Assembly: GCA_964388955.1 (NCBI GenBank)
Contig: CAYMCO010000015.1
Location: 44,853 to 108,852 of the forward strand
Source of the DNA: CAYMCO01 sp964388955
Lineage (GTDB): Bacteria; Chloroflexota; Anaerolineae; Anaerolineales; E44-bin32
DNA length: 64,000 bases
Direction: 5' to 3'
Position 1 is the first letter of the stretch; every line of letters starts with the position of its first letter. Shown here piece by piece: positions 6,941 through 15,956 of this stretch. Under the pieces are notes generated by a model. That model made no database searches. It had not been told where the DNA came from and saw only the letters and a program-made list of their open reading frames with translations. Made by a program: the position numbers and the translations under genes.

Positions 6941-9703
6941 TCAAGTGAAGGGCAGGATACCCAGCGCCCTTGCCTTGGAGATTGCCTGCGTGCGGTTGTT
7001 CACATCGAGTTTGCCGTAGATATTCCGCGTGTGGGCCTTGACGGTGTTGACGGATAGAAAGAGGCGGGCGGCGATCTGCCGATTGGTCAAGCCCTCGGAG
7101 ATGTGCTGCAACACATCGATCTCGCGCTCGGTCAACTGCTCAACGAGATGGGACTCTTGGGCTTTATGCGTTGACGGAGCCGCAGCCTCCGGTTCAGGGA
7201 CCGGGAACGCACCCAGCAGCCGTTGCGCGTATCCCCCCGCCGCCTCTCGAGCCGCGGCCTCATAGAGCAGGCGGGCCATCGGAGGTCCCTCATCCAGGAA
7301 GATACGCACGAAACCAAGCGGTTCGGCGAGGGCAAGCCCCCTCCCCAGCGAATCCAACGCCCGGTTCGTATCTCCCCAGGCTTGCAGGTCAAGCGCCTGG
7401 AGAATCAAGATTTCGATCACCCTCGATTTCCGCCCGGCCGTTTCCGCACCCTCGAGCAACGCTGCTAGAAGCCTCAAGGATTCTTCCATCCGTCCCAGGC
7501 GCATGAGCACTCGGGAGAGCGTGATGTATTCCACCTCGTGCAAATAGGTCGGCTGCCCATCGACCTTAAGCCCACGCTCCATCACCCAGTAGGATGCCGC
7601 GTCCAGCCTACCCTGAGCAAGCCAAGTGCGGGCCTGCCAGGCGGCCATCTGCGTTGGGATCCATGCAGGCATTTCGCTGTCCCGGGCCATTCTCTCAACC
7701 TTTCGCAACACGTTCTCGAGGCCGGCAAGATCCCCCATGGAGAACAGGACCCGGGCCAGGCACAAGTTGCTCCATCCGATCATGGCTACATCCCGACCCC
7801 TCTCGGTCAGACCCACCCCTTTCTCAGCCCGGTCAATGGCCTTGCCCAACTGATCCATCTCCGCGAGCACTTCCCCCCAGATTGCCAACAAGTAGCCAGC
7901 CGCGACCGTCTCCGATCTCCCAAATTCGCGCGCGGACCCTATCTGCCGCTCACATAGATCGATGATCTGCCTCAGCTCTCCCCGCTGCCTGAGCGTCTCG
8001 GCAAGCCGCAGATGGGCGAGCATGAGCAGGTAGATATCACCTGTCGCTTCACTCGCTACCACGGTATCCCATCGGGCTTTGTAAGCGGCCTGCATGTCGC
8101 CCTGGTTTGCATGGGCGTCTCCCATGGCAATCAAGGCCGCGCTGCGCCAAAAGAGGTCCGTCTCGGGCAGATTGCCCAGCGCCCTGTGCGCCGACTCGAG
8201 GGTGGCAGACACATCCCCCGCGTAGGACGCCAGAAACGCTCGGATCGTCGCCGCTCTCCCCACCAGCCTCGATCGATCCGCGACTGCGGGGCCATATTGC
8301 CCTGCGTGGGCCTCAGCGCTTTGATCGGGGTTGGTGAGGAGGATCTCGTCCAGGGAGGCTAGGCTTTCAGCCGCTGCCGCCAATTGGCCGCCGGTGAATA
8401 GATTCCAGGCTTGCAGCAGACATAGCTGCGGATTGGCGGCCACCAGATCGGCCGGCAGCGCTGCCAACCAGCGCCGGAGCTTCATATGCTCACCGCCCTG
8501 GTACATGACGTCGAATTGCGTTTCGATCATGGCCGCTGCGCGCTCATAATCCCTGCCGCGCAACGCATGCTCGATGGCCGGATCAATGAATCCGTTTTCC
8601 GCATACCATAGGCTGGCCAAGCGATGCAGGCCGGGTACTTGATCCGGATGCGACTGGCCCAAACGCTGTCGCAAGAAATCCGCGAAGAGCGGATGATACC
8701 GGTACCATCGTCTTTGGGCATCCAGGGGAAGGAGAAACAGGTTGCGCCTCTCCAGGATCTGCAGTGTCGAAGTTCCAACGGCTTCGCCCACGAGCGCGTC
8801 GCACAAGGGCCCTGTCAGGCGGTCGAGAATGGCGGTCTTTATCAGGAATCGCTGGATCGACTCTGATTGCTTTTCCAGGACCTCCTCAACGAGATAGTCG
8901 AGTACGAAGCGATGGCTCCCAGAGAAGGCTTCGATGAAATCGCCTCTATCTTCCAGCCCCTGCATCGAAAGGGCGGCCAACTGTAGGCCAGCGATCCAGC
9001 CTTCGGTGCGCGCTTCCAGGGCCTCGATGTTCTTCTCCGAGAGTCCGAGCCCCATCACCTGGTTGAGAAACTCCGCCGACTCTGCGAGCGTGAAGCGCAG
9101 ATCCGATGCTCGCAACTCAGCGAGCTGATCCTGGGCCCGCAGGCGGGCCAAGGGAAGATTCGGATCCACTCGGGTGACGAGCGCCAAATGCACGCTTGGA
9201 GGCATGTGCTCAAGTGTGAAGAGCAAGGCATCATCAACCGCGGAAGATTCGACGACATGGTAGTCATCGAGCACCAGCACCATCCTGCCGGGTGTGGCAG
9301 CGAAGGCGTTGACCAGCGCGGTCAGCACGTCCTCGTACGGGGGCGCCTGAGGAGAACGGAGCATGCCAAGGATCCGTTCCTCCGTCTTCCCTTCAAGGGC
9401 CCCGAGCCGGCTGAGGGCGACGATCATGTAGGTCAGGAACCGCGTCGGATCGTTGTCCCCTTCGTCCAGCGAGACCCAGGCGACTTGGCCCCTGTTGGGG
9501 CTTTCACTGGCCCCAGCCGCGCCCACGTCCGCCACCCATTTGCTGATCAGTGTCGTCTTTCCAAAACCCGCCGGAGCCGAAATCAGGCTCATCCTGCGGC
9601 TCAGGCCCCTGTTCAACTGTTCTATTAGCCGCGGCCGCGAGACGAGATTCGCCCGCGCAGGGGGAATAAATAGCTTCGCACTGAGTATCTCTCGGGGAGA
9701 CAT
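6941..9703 (-). CDS. MalT-like ATP-dependent LuxR-family transcriptional regulator (complete paralogue)
   Basis: Complete 920-residue protein. Walker A APAGFGKT at about 43-50, Walker-B-like MVLVLDDYHVV, a GSHRFVLDYLVEEVL winged-helix linker, a WYRYHPLFADFLRQRL signature typical of MalT-type proteins, a long TPR-like sensor of roughly 450 residues, and the LuxR helix-turn-helix at the C terminus (LTEREIDVLQHISEGLTNRQ...). It aligns along its whole length with the gene at 1-2751 and starts with the same motif order, so the two are tandem duplicates separated by about 4.2 kb of other genes. Its own promoter is visible at 9732-9760. Ligand and target genes are unknown; adjacent membrane-protein genes are candidates. 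Confidence 0.95.
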   Translation of the reverse strand: MSPREILSAKLFIPPARANLVSRPRLIEQLNRGLSRRMSLISAPAGFGKTTLISKWVADVGAAGASESPNRGQVAWVSLDEGDNDPTRFLTYMIVALSRLGALEGKTEERILGMLRSPQAPPYEDVLTALVNAFAATPGRMVLVLDDYHVVESSAVDDALLFTLEHMPPSVHLALVTRVDPNLPLARLRAQDQLAELRASDLRFTLAESAEFLNQVMGLGLSEKNIEALEARTEGWIAGLQLAALSMQGLEDRGDFIEAFSGSHRFVLDYLVEEVLEKQSESIQRFLIKTAILDRLTGPLCDALVGEAVGTSTLQILERRNLFLLPLDAQRRWYRYHPLFADFLRQRLGQSHPDQVPGLHRLASLWYAENGFIDPAIEHALRGRDYERAAAMIETQFDVMYQGGEHMKLRRWLAALPADLVAANPQLCLLQAWNLFTGGQLAAAAESLASLDEILLTNPDQSAEAHAGQYGPAVADRSRLVGRAATIRAFLASYAGDVSATLESAHRALGNLPETDLFWRSAALIAMGDAHANQGDMQAAYKARWDTVVASEATGDIYLLMLAHLRLAETLRQRGELRQIIDLCERQIGSAREFGRSETVAAGYLLAIWGEVLAEMDQLGKAIDRAEKGVGLTERGRDVAMIGWSNLCLARVLFSMGDLAGLENVLRKVERMARDSEMPAWIPTQMAAWQARTWLAQGRLDAASYWVMERGLKVDGQPTYLHEVEYITLSRVLMRLGRMEESLRLLAALLEGAETAGRKSRVIEILILQALDLQAWGDTNRALDSLGRGLALAEPLGFVRIFLDEGPPMARLLYEAAAREAAGGYAQRLLGAFPVPEPEAAAPSTHKAQESHLVEQLTEREIDVLQHISEGLTNRQIAARLFLSVNTVKAHTRNIYGKLDVNNRTQAISKARALGILPFT

Positions 9704-9731
9704 GCACGCACCCCATCCCTACGTCTCTGGC

Positions 9732-9760
9732 AGTATATATCCTGAAGAAAGGTGGCTCAA
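9732..9760 (-). promoter_or_regulatory. Promoter of the second MalT-like gene
   Basis: Minus-strand TTGAGC (9760-9755), 17 bases, TATACT (9737-9732). Predicted transcription start is about 20 bases before the ATG at 9703. The sequence GGATATATACTG at the -10 is shared with the paralogue's promoter at 2769-2797. Confidence 0.62.
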
Positions 9761-9918
9761 GTTCAAGAGCGGGTAGGGAATTGTCCGCCTACCAGGCAAG
9801 ACCGCGTGCTGCTTCCCAATAGCCGCCAACCCGGCCGTTCACGCAGCCTCGCTCCGCCCATCCCCATCATCCCAGCCCAAGACGAAGGCCTGCGCCGCTC
9901 CGAACACGCGTTTGGCGC

Positions 9919-9947
9919 TTGACATTTATGCATTTCGCATATATGCT
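9919..9947 (+). promoter_or_regulatory. Promoter with palindromic operator for the Nudix-SPFH-NADK operon
   Basis: Consensus TTGACA at 9919-9924, a 17-base spacer, and TATGCT at 9942-9947. The spacer and -10 contain ATGC-N5-GCAT at 9928-9940 and a perfect 10-base palindrome GCATATATGC at 9938-9947. A repressor bound here would block RNA polymerase. Because transcription should begin near 9954, the ATG at 9950 cannot be the start of the next gene, and 9977 is used. Autoregulation by the NrtR-like product is inference. Confidence 0.65.
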
Positions 9948-9976
9948 ATATGAAGATAAGTATCCGGGAGGACCCC

Positions 9977-10729
9977 ATGCAGAAGCCAGAGGCGGAAGGC
10001 GACGTGGCGGAGGTTATCTCCGAAGTTCGTCTCACGGACGACTTCCCCCGCCCCGCTGTGTCTGTCGATGTGGCGGCACTGAGCGCCCATGAGGGGCATC
10101 TTTGGGCGCTCGTGATCAAGCGGCGAAAGGCTCCGTATCGAGAATCCTGGGCGCTGCCTGGAGGTTTCATCGGGATGCAAGAGTCGCTTGACCAAGCCGC
10201 CCAGCGCCTGCTGTCCGACGAGGCTGGCTTGAAGGATGTCTACCTGGAACAGCTCTATACCTTCGGAGAACCGGATCGAGATCCGCGGGCGCGGGTCATC
10301 ACCGTTGCCTACTATGCGCTCGTCGCCTGGCGCCGCCTGCAGCATCTGCAATCCAAAGAGCAGCCCACGTTGATGAGGCTGGATGTGGAATGGTCGGGGG
10401 AGACGGGCGGCCCGGTCGATTTGCTCGATGAAGGAGGCAAACGCCAGGCGATCGCCTTCGACCACACTGATATCCTGGGCATGGCTGTGAAACGCATTCG
10501 GGGCAAGCTGGACTACGTCCCCATCGGGTTCCAATTGCTGCCGGAGCGCTTCACCCTGCGCCAGCTTCAACAGGTCCACGAAACGATTCTGGGCAACCCG
10601 CTGAACAAGGATTCCTTTCGGCGGCGCATGCTGTCGTCCGGGCTACTCGAGGCCACCGGGGAGCGCGAGCAGGATGTTGATCACCGTCCCGCCGAGCTCT
10701 ACCGCTTCACGAGACGCTCGGCGATATAG
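9977..10729 (+). CDS. NrtR-like Nudix-domain transcriptional regulator
   Basis: Starts at the ATG at 9977, with CGGGAGG five bases upstream; an in-frame ATG at 9950 lies over the promoter. 250 residues. The N-terminal half is a Nudix fold with the box at 62-85 (G63, E69, R77), but the normal REUxEE core reads RLLSDE, so one catalytic glutamate is leucine. The C-terminal half (about 165-250, RFTLRQLQQVHETILG then SFRRRML) is the winged-helix domain of NrtR-type regulators. In that family a degraded Nudix domain binds ADP-ribose or a related NAD metabolite and the protein represses NAD-cofactor genes. The next two genes follow closely, so the local operon is the likely target. Confidence 0.85.
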   Translation: MQKPEAEGDVAEVISEVRLTDDFPRPAVSVDVAALSAHEGHLWALVIKRRKAPYRESWALPGGFIGMQESLDQAAQRLLSDEAGLKDVYLEQLYTFGEPDRDPRARVITVAYYALVAWRRLQHLQSKEQPTLMRLDVEWSGETGGPVDLLDEGGKRQAIAFDHTDILGMAVKRIRGKLDYVPIGFQLLPERFTLRQLQQVHETILGNPLNKDSFRRRMLSSGLLEATGEREQDVDHRPAELYRFTRRSAI

Positions 10730-10748
10730 CGGGGAAAGGAGACATTCC

Positions 10749-11771
10749 ATGGCTGAAATCCGGAATTACGGGATCCTGCATCATCTGCGATCCGAACCAT
10801 CGGCGCATATGCTGCGCTTCCGGGGCGGCCGGCTCGTCGCCAGCGGCGCCGGCATGGCCTTCTGGTTCCAGTCCCTCTCGACGGCGCTGGCCGAAGTGCC
10901 GCTGGACGATCGTGAGCTTCCCTTCTTGATCGGCGCCCGCACGCTCGACTTCCAAGAGGCATCGATCCAAGGCGCGTTGACCTTTCGCGTGGCCGATCCG
11001 GAACGGCTGGCGAGCCGCATTGACTTCAGCATCGACCTACGCGAGGGCCGCTACCTTCAGAGGCCCCTTGAGCAGCTCGCAGACCTCATCATCCAGTTCG
11101 CCCAGGGTTTTGCCATCGAATACCTCAATCAAACCCCGCTTCGGCAGGTGCTTTCCCAAGGTCTGCCCGAAGTGCGTGCGCGCATCACACGGGGTCTCGG
11201 GAATAGCCCGGAACTGGCAGCCCTGGGGATCGAGTTGGTGGCGGTGCGGCTGGAAGGGATCTCCCCATCCGCCGAGGTGGAAAAGGCGCTCCAAGCCCCG
11301 GCACGAGAGTCGATCCAGCAGCGGGCGGATCAAGCAGCCTTCGAGCGCCGGGCGAAGGCCGTGGAGAAGGAACGCGCCATCGCCGAGAACGAGCTGCAGA
11401 ACAAAATCGAATTGGCTCGCCGCGAGGAGACTTTGATCGCTCAACAGGGTCTAAATGAGCGCAGACGGGTGACTGACGAAGCGGAGACACGCCGGTTGGA
11501 AGCCGAGGCAGAGGCGACCCGGCTCAAAGTGCGTCGCCAGGCCGAGGCGGAGGGGATCGATCTGCTGCAAGGTGCTCACAACCGGGCGGAGGCGGACCGC
11601 ATGGGGATCTATCGGGAGCTACCATCTGACGTATTGCTTGGGCTCGCTGCCCGGGAGTTGGCTGGGAAGCTGGAGCACATCGACTACCTGAATGTGGCTC
11701 CCGAGACGCTCAGCCCACTCCTGGCCGGTTTGATGGCTGCCGGCAAGCGGAAGCTGGAAAATGCGGAATGA
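10749..11771 (+). CDS. SPFH/band-7 domain protein
   Basis: Start at the ATG at 10749 behind GGAAAGGAGA. 340 residues. No transmembrane helix or signal peptide is evident. Residues about 1-170 form the SPFH fold (LEGISPSAEVEKALQAPARESIQQRADQ lies at its end), then a long charged coiled coil rich in Glu, Arg and Ala (EKERAIAENELQNKIELARREETLIAQQ), typical of flotillin/stomatin relatives that multimerise into ring-like scaffolds. The gene is 19 bases downstream of the Nudix regulator and overlaps the next gene by 11 bases. A role as a scaffold for the NAD-kinase-like protein is inferred from the operon only. Confidence 0.85.
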   Translation: MAEIRNYGILHHLRSEPSAHMLRFRGGRLVASGAGMAFWFQSLSTALAEVPLDDRELPFLIGARTLDFQEASIQGALTFRVADPERLASRIDFSIDLREGRYLQRPLEQLADLIIQFAQGFAIEYLNQTPLRQVLSQGLPEVRARITRGLGNSPELAALGIELVAVRLEGISPSAEVEKALQAPARESIQQRADQAAFERRAKAVEKERAIAENELQNKIELARREETLIAQQGLNERRRVTDEAETRRLEAEAEATRLKVRRQAEAEGIDLLQGAHNRAEADRMGIYRELPSDVLLGLAARELAGKLEHIDYLNVAPETLSPLLAGLMAAGKRKLENAE

Positions 11772-12678
11772 CGCGGTGGGGACGAGCGTCCCTCGGGTGA
11801 TCGTCATCACCCGGGCAACGGCGTATGAACGCCTGCTCCAACAACACGGAACGTCCGGGCAAGCGCGCTTCTTTCTCGAACGCCGAGGGGTTGCCTTGGA
11901 GACTCTATTGGAAATCCATGCCCGGCAGGAACGCGCCCTCAAGCTCGTTCAGGGATCCATCCCTCGCGATTGGCGTCGAGGCAGAATCGATCGAGAAGGA
12001 CTGGATCGGTTCTTGTTTGAGGACCGCGATGTGGTGGTGGCGGTGGGGCAAGATGGCCTGGTGGCGAACGTGGCCAAATATCTACGGGGGCAACCCGTCA
12101 TCGGCATCAATCCCAGCCCTGACCGCTACCCAGGGGTGCTCGTCCCTCACCTTCCCGAAGCAGCCGCTGAGTTGCTGTTGGCGGCCGGGCGCGGGCACGC
12201 CGAGATTCAGCGCAGGACAATGGTGGAAGCTCGTCTGGATGACGGCCAGCAACTGTTGGCGCTGAATGAGATCTACGTCGGGCACGCCAGCCATCAGTCC
12301 GCCCGCTATCGCCTGAGGTGGGATGGCCGCGAAGAGCGCCAGTCGTCTTCCGGCCTGATTGTGGCGACCGGCACAGGGGCCACTGGCTGGGCCCGCTCTA
12401 TCCACCAGGAGAGGGGATCTTCCCTCGAGCTGCCCGATCCAACTGATCCGAGATTGGCTTTCTTCGTTCGTGAAGCCTGGCCCTCCCCCGACTCAGGCAC
12501 CGCGCTGACCGAGGGCCTTTTGGAAGGACGGGAAGGCCTGCGGATCCTCAGCGAGATGGAGAATGGCGGGGTAGCCTTTGGTGACGGGATCGAAGCGGAT
12601 CACATGGACCTCTTGTGGGGCCAGCAACTGGTCGTCGGCCTGGCGCGTGCGCGCCTAAACCTGGTGCTCGGCACCTAG
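11761..12678 (+). CDS. ATP-NAD kinase-family protein with altered GGDG motif
   Basis: 305 residues, ATG at 11761 inside the last codons of the SPFH gene. NAD-kinase fold signatures: GQDG at 96-99 (normally GGDG), NPSPDRYPGVL at about 117-127, the NE pair at 169-170, and SSSGLIVATGTGATGW at 195-210, which corresponds to the family's SDG...STPTGSTA region. The N terminus (TRATAYERLLQQHGTSGQARFF) is not like ordinary PpnK, so it may be a substrate-specialised or sensor member. If active it would phosphorylate NAD or a related dinucleotide/lipid diol with ATP. The second Gly of GGDG is Gln, so catalysis must be tested. Ends 20 bases before the convergent histidine-kinase gene. Confidence 0.78.
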   Translation: MRNDAVGTSVPRVIVITRATAYERLLQQHGTSGQARFFLERRGVALETLLEIHARQERALKLVQGSIPRDWRRGRIDREGLDRFLFEDRDVVVAVGQDGLVANVAKYLRGQPVIGINPSPDRYPGVLVPHLPEAAAELLLAAGRGHAEIQRRTMVEARLDDGQQLLALNEIYVGHASHQSARYRLRWDGREERQSSSGLIVATGTGATGWARSIHQERGSSLELPDPTDPRLAFFVREAWPSPDSGTALTEGLLEGREGLRILSEMENGGVAFGDGIEADHMDLLWGQQLVVGLARARLNLVLGT

Positions 12679-12698
12679 GGAATTCACGCCGCACTCCG

Positions 12699-14075
12699 CT
12701 ACCTTCCGGATTCAGCCGCCTGGGAACTTGGCAGGCGGATCAGGAATGTAGTTCCCTCCCCGAGTTCGCTTTCGGCCCAGATCTGGCCCCCATGCAGTTC
12801 GACGATCGACCTGGCGATGGCCAGGCCCAATCCCGCCCCACCGGTCTCTCGACCCCGGGATTTGTCCGTTCGGTAGAAGCGTTCGAACACGCGGGGCAGG
12901 TCCTCCGGCGCGATCCCGGGGCCGGTATCCTGCACGGCCAGCTCCACCTCGTCATCATAGCGTCTTGCGCCCAAGGTGATCCGGCCGCCATGCGGCGTGT
13001 GCCGCAGGGCGTTGCTCAGCAGGTTGCCCAGCACCTGCGCCATGCGGTCCGGATCAATGGACAGGTCTGGCAGATCCTGCTCCACCTCCGTCGCCAATGA
13101 GATCCCTCTCTTATCCGCAAGTGGCCGGTGGGCGGCGATTGCCCGAGCAAGCAGGGTTCTTGGCTCCACCCGCCGGCGCACCAAGCTCAATTCCCCGGTC
13201 TCCACCCGAGAGAGGGTCGCCAGATCTTCGATCAAGCGGCTCAGTCGCCCGGCCTCCTCGCGGATGATTTCGAAGGTCTCGGATGAGGGGGGCAGGACGC
13301 CATCATCGATGGCATCGACGTGCCCCAGGATAAGGCTGGTGGGAGTGCGCAGCTCGTGGGCGATATCCGCCGTCATCTGGCGCCGCATATCGCGCGCCTT
13401 CTTTAGCTCGGCGCTCATCCGATTGAATGAGGCCGCCAGCTCTCCCAACTCGTCGCGCGAACGCACTGTGACCTGTTGGTCGAGATCGCCCTCCGCCACC
13501 GCGCGGGTCGCCTTGGTCAGTTCGCTGATCGGACGGGTGAGTGTTCGAGCCAGCAGGACCCCCAGGATGAGCGACACGGCCGCCGCCCCCACTGCGCCGG
13601 TCGCCAGAGTCCTGTTCATGCGGTTCAAGAACAGGGCCTCGGCTGGGCTGCGCCGGAACTGCTCCCGGGGCGCGATCAGCCATCCAACCGTCTTTCCGCC
13701 GACCTGGAGGGGTGTGGCGGCGGTCAGAACCACCTCGCTCACATGCTGCCCGGGCCGAAATCCTGGGCCACCCAAGAGGACGACGCCTTCTTCATCGATG
13801 AGAGTCGGCCCGGCGACCCACCGTGCTCCTGGCCGTTCTCTGGCAAAAGGGATCTCTCCCGGGAAGAGAAAGCGAGGGCCGATGCCCTGCCATCCATCAT
13901 GAAGGGAGTAGTACTCCTGCAATTGGTCAATGAATGAAGCCTGATATTGGTCAAAGATGAATCGACCGAACTCGCTCTCTGTGGTTCGGCTGGCAAAGAG
14001 GGCGATGAATCCCACCCCGATCAATCCCACAATCAGAAAGGCAACCAGAAGCTTAATGCTCAGGCTCAGGCGCAT
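12699..14075 (-). CDS. OmpR-class sensor histidine kinase
   Basis: 458 residues: N-terminal helix (about 7-28), an extracytoplasmic sensor of about 130 residues, a second helix near 158-178, HAMP (about 178-232), HisKA with the phospho-acceptor His240 in DIAHELRTP, then N (LGNLLSNALRHT), G1 (DTGPGI), F and G2 (GGAGLGLAI) boxes of the ATPase. A complete classical kinase. It follows its response regulator by six bases, and both lie downstream of the MacAB-like export operon on the same strand, so it may sense an export substrate or envelope stress. Confidence 0.95.
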   Translation of the reverse strand: MRLSLSIKLLVAFLIVGLIGVGFIALFASRTTESEFGRFIFDQYQASFIDQLQEYYSLHDGWQGIGPRFLFPGEIPFARERPGARWVAGPTLIDEEGVVLLGGPGFRPGQHVSEVVLTAATPLQVGGKTVGWLIAPREQFRRSPAEALFLNRMNRTLATGAVGAAAVSLILGVLLARTLTRPISELTKATRAVAEGDLDQQVTVRSRDELGELAASFNRMSAELKKARDMRRQMTADIAHELRTPTSLILGHVDAIDDGVLPPSSETFEIIREEAGRLSRLIEDLATLSRVETGELSLVRRRVEPRTLLARAIAAHRPLADKRGISLATEVEQDLPDLSIDPDRMAQVLGNLLSNALRHTPHGGRITLGARRYDDEVELAVQDTGPGIAPEDLPRVFERFYRTDKSRGRETGGAGLGLAIARSIVELHGGQIWAESELGEGTTFLIRLPSSQAAESGR

Positions 14076-14081
14076 GCCGAT

Positions 14082-14765
14082 CTAATCCTTTGCCAGCCGA
14101 TATCCGACGCCGTATACCGTTTGAATGTAGCGCGGCGAACCGGGATCCGGCTCAATCTTAGCGCGCAGGTTCTTGACGTGCACGTCAATCGTGCGTTCGT
14201 ATCCCTCGTGGGAGGTCCCCTGCACTCGATCCAGCAGTTCCAGCCGGGAGAAGGCGCGCCCCGGAGCGGACATCAATGTGGCCAGCAAGTCGAACTCCGA
14301 GGGGGTGAGATCCACGGACTCGCCGCTCACCGTCACCACATGCGCCTCACGGTCGAGGGTGATTTCCCCACTGCGCAGCACCTCGGCCCTGGGCGCGGTT
14401 TCCCCGACCCGCCGAAGAAGCGCTCGAATGCGGGCAAGAAGCTCGCGCGGCCGGAAGGGCTTCGTCACATAATCATCTGCGCCGAGCTCCAGCCCGATGA
14501 CCTTGTCCTCCTCCTCGACTCTGGCCGTAAGCATGATGATGGGGGTAGCCCGTTCTCTGCGATGCAGCCGCATGAATTCATAGCCGTCCATTTCGGGCAT
14601 CATGACGTCCAGGACAATCAGATCCGGCTTCTCGTGCCGCGCCTGGAAAATGGCCTCGCGGCCATTATAGGCTTTCACGACTCGAAAGCCGGCTTGCTTG
14701 AGATAAGCCTCGAGCACAGATACCAGCCGCTCTTCGTCATCCACCACCATGATCGTCTTCGCCAT
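14082..14765 (-). CDS. OmpR/PhoB-family response regulator
   Basis: 227 residues from the ATG at 14765 (GAGGTACGAG upstream); an in-frame start 28 codons earlier has no support. Receiver domain with acidic pocket DDEE at 9-12, phospho-acceptor Asp53 in VLDVMMPEMDG, conserved T (MLTAR) and K (VTKPF). C-terminal winged helix of the Trans_Reg_C type, ending VYGVGYRLAKD. Pairs with the kinase at 12699-14075. It follows the lipoprotein gene by about 190 bases, so it may have its own promoter. Confidence 0.95.
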   Translation of the reverse strand: MAKTIMVVDDEERLVSVLEAYLKQAGFRVVKAYNGREAIFQARHEKPDLIVLDVMMPEMDGYEFMRLHRRERATPIIMLTARVEEEDKVIGLELGADDYVTKPFRPRELLARIRALLRRVGETAPRAEVLRSGEITLDREAHVVTVSGESVDLTPSEFDLLATLMSAPGRAFSRLELLDRVQGTSHEGYERTIDVHVKNLRAKIEPDPGSPRYIQTVYGVGYRLAKD

Positions 14766-14959
14766 CTCGTACCTCGTCAATCTTCTTCCGATCGGTCGAC
14801 CAACCGGCCGCAGCATGCTGCGCTCCTGCGGCTGCCGGCGAAGAATCAATCACTTGACCGTAGACGATCCACCCAGTTCATTCCCCCTTCAACAGGCGTC
14901 GCTCTCGCCGGGAAATCCCACGCGCCGATCCCGGCGGGCTGGGCGGTCGCATGCGCGCC

Positions 14960-15940
14960 TCACTCATCCCCCTCACCCAACCACTGCGATACCAAAGCCT
15001 CAATGTCCATATCCCCCGCGTTCGGCAGCTCCCTCAGCGCCTCGGTGAGCGAGCTGCGCACCTCATCCACGTCGCCGCCGGCCCCCTCGATAATCGACGC
15101 CAGCGTCTCACCGTCGTTGATCTTCGCCTGGATTTCCTCCCCGCTGAGACCCGTCGCATCTTCCACGACGCCATATACCACGCTGAAGGGCCCCCTTTCC
15201 TGCCCCTGGGAGATCTTCCCCGTCTTGATCTCTAACGCACGGACAACCGCCCCTATGAGCGCTACTTCCTGAAAGCTGCCGTCATCCCCTCCGGCGAACT
15301 GCGCCCGGCGCGTGGCCAAGGCTTCTGGGTCCATGCCCTCCGTGAAACCGCTGTTGGGCCCGCCTTCTGGAACGCCGCCGAAAAACCCACCCCCCTGATC
15401 TCCACCGGGGCCGCCTCCCTGGAAACCGCCCGGCGGCACGGAGAACACGAACGCCCCTTCAGGGGGAACAAGGCCGCCGAAATCCCCTCGGTCATCCCCG
15501 CTGCCCGCGGTGAACACACCCCGTCCAACGCTCAGCTCTCCCTTCTCGATCATGCTCGCCAGACCATCATTCGTCAGCTTCATCTCCGCTATGGCCCCAA
15601 TCTGGTCGGAACTCATGCCCTCCTGTATCTGATTATAGATGGCATCGATCTCCTGCGGCGCGGCGGTGTCGCTCGTCACCAAGCTGCGCGCGGCCTGCCA
15701 CAGAGGCAATAGTTCCGCTGCCTGAGTTTCATCGACGGCCAGTTCCCCGCCTTCCAGCAGCAGGGTGCCTGCAGCGAGCTGCGTCCCGACGGAAAGGGCG
15801 TCACCGTAGTTGTCCTGAAGGCGCGGGCTCTCGCCGGATGGCCCCGCCGGGCTGCCCGCCACCCCATTTGGGGAACCGCACGCCGCCAACATCGCCGCCA
15901 GTGTCAAGCCGATCAAGAGAGAGAACCCTCTCGTTCTCAT
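14960..15940 (-). CDS. Export-operon lipoprotein of unknown function
   Basis: Start at the ATG at 15940 behind GGAGAAGG; the longer frame to 15979 overlaps the permease gene. 326 residues with a lipoprotein signal ending LAAMLAACG, then a Gly/Pro/Ser-rich stretch. In the middle is a markedly Gly-rich segment (GGFQGGGPGGDQGGGFFGG), and the C terminus is helical and acidic, with repeated short DUF2680/YckD-like patterns such as GEEIQAKINDGETLASII. The same helical pattern appears in the secreted protein at the other end of the operon (19727-20236). Probably anchored outside the membrane and functionally tied to the exporter; enzymatic role not seen. Confidence 0.8.
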   Translation of the reverse strand: MRTRGFSLLIGLTLAAMLAACGSPNGVAGSPAGPSGESPRLQDNYGDALSVGTQLAAGTLLLEGGELAVDETQAAELLPLWQAARSLVTSDTAAPQEIDAIYNQIQEGMSSDQIGAIAEMKLTNDGLASMIEKGELSVGRGVFTAGSGDDRGDFGGLVPPEGAFVFSVPPGGFQGGGPGGDQGGGFFGGVPEGGPNSGFTEGMDPEALATRRAQFAGGDDGSFQEVALIGAVVRALEIKTGKISQGQERGPFSVVYGVVEDATGLSGEEIQAKINDGETLASIIEGAGGDVDEVRSSLTEALRELPNAGDMDIEALVSQWLGEGDE

Positions 15941-15956
15941 AACCTTCTCCTTTCTT

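Noticed and set aside
9950..9976. Start of the Nudix gene at the ATG at 9950
   Set aside because: It overlaps the -10 and the predicted start of transcription; the ATG at 9977 has a good GGGAGG.
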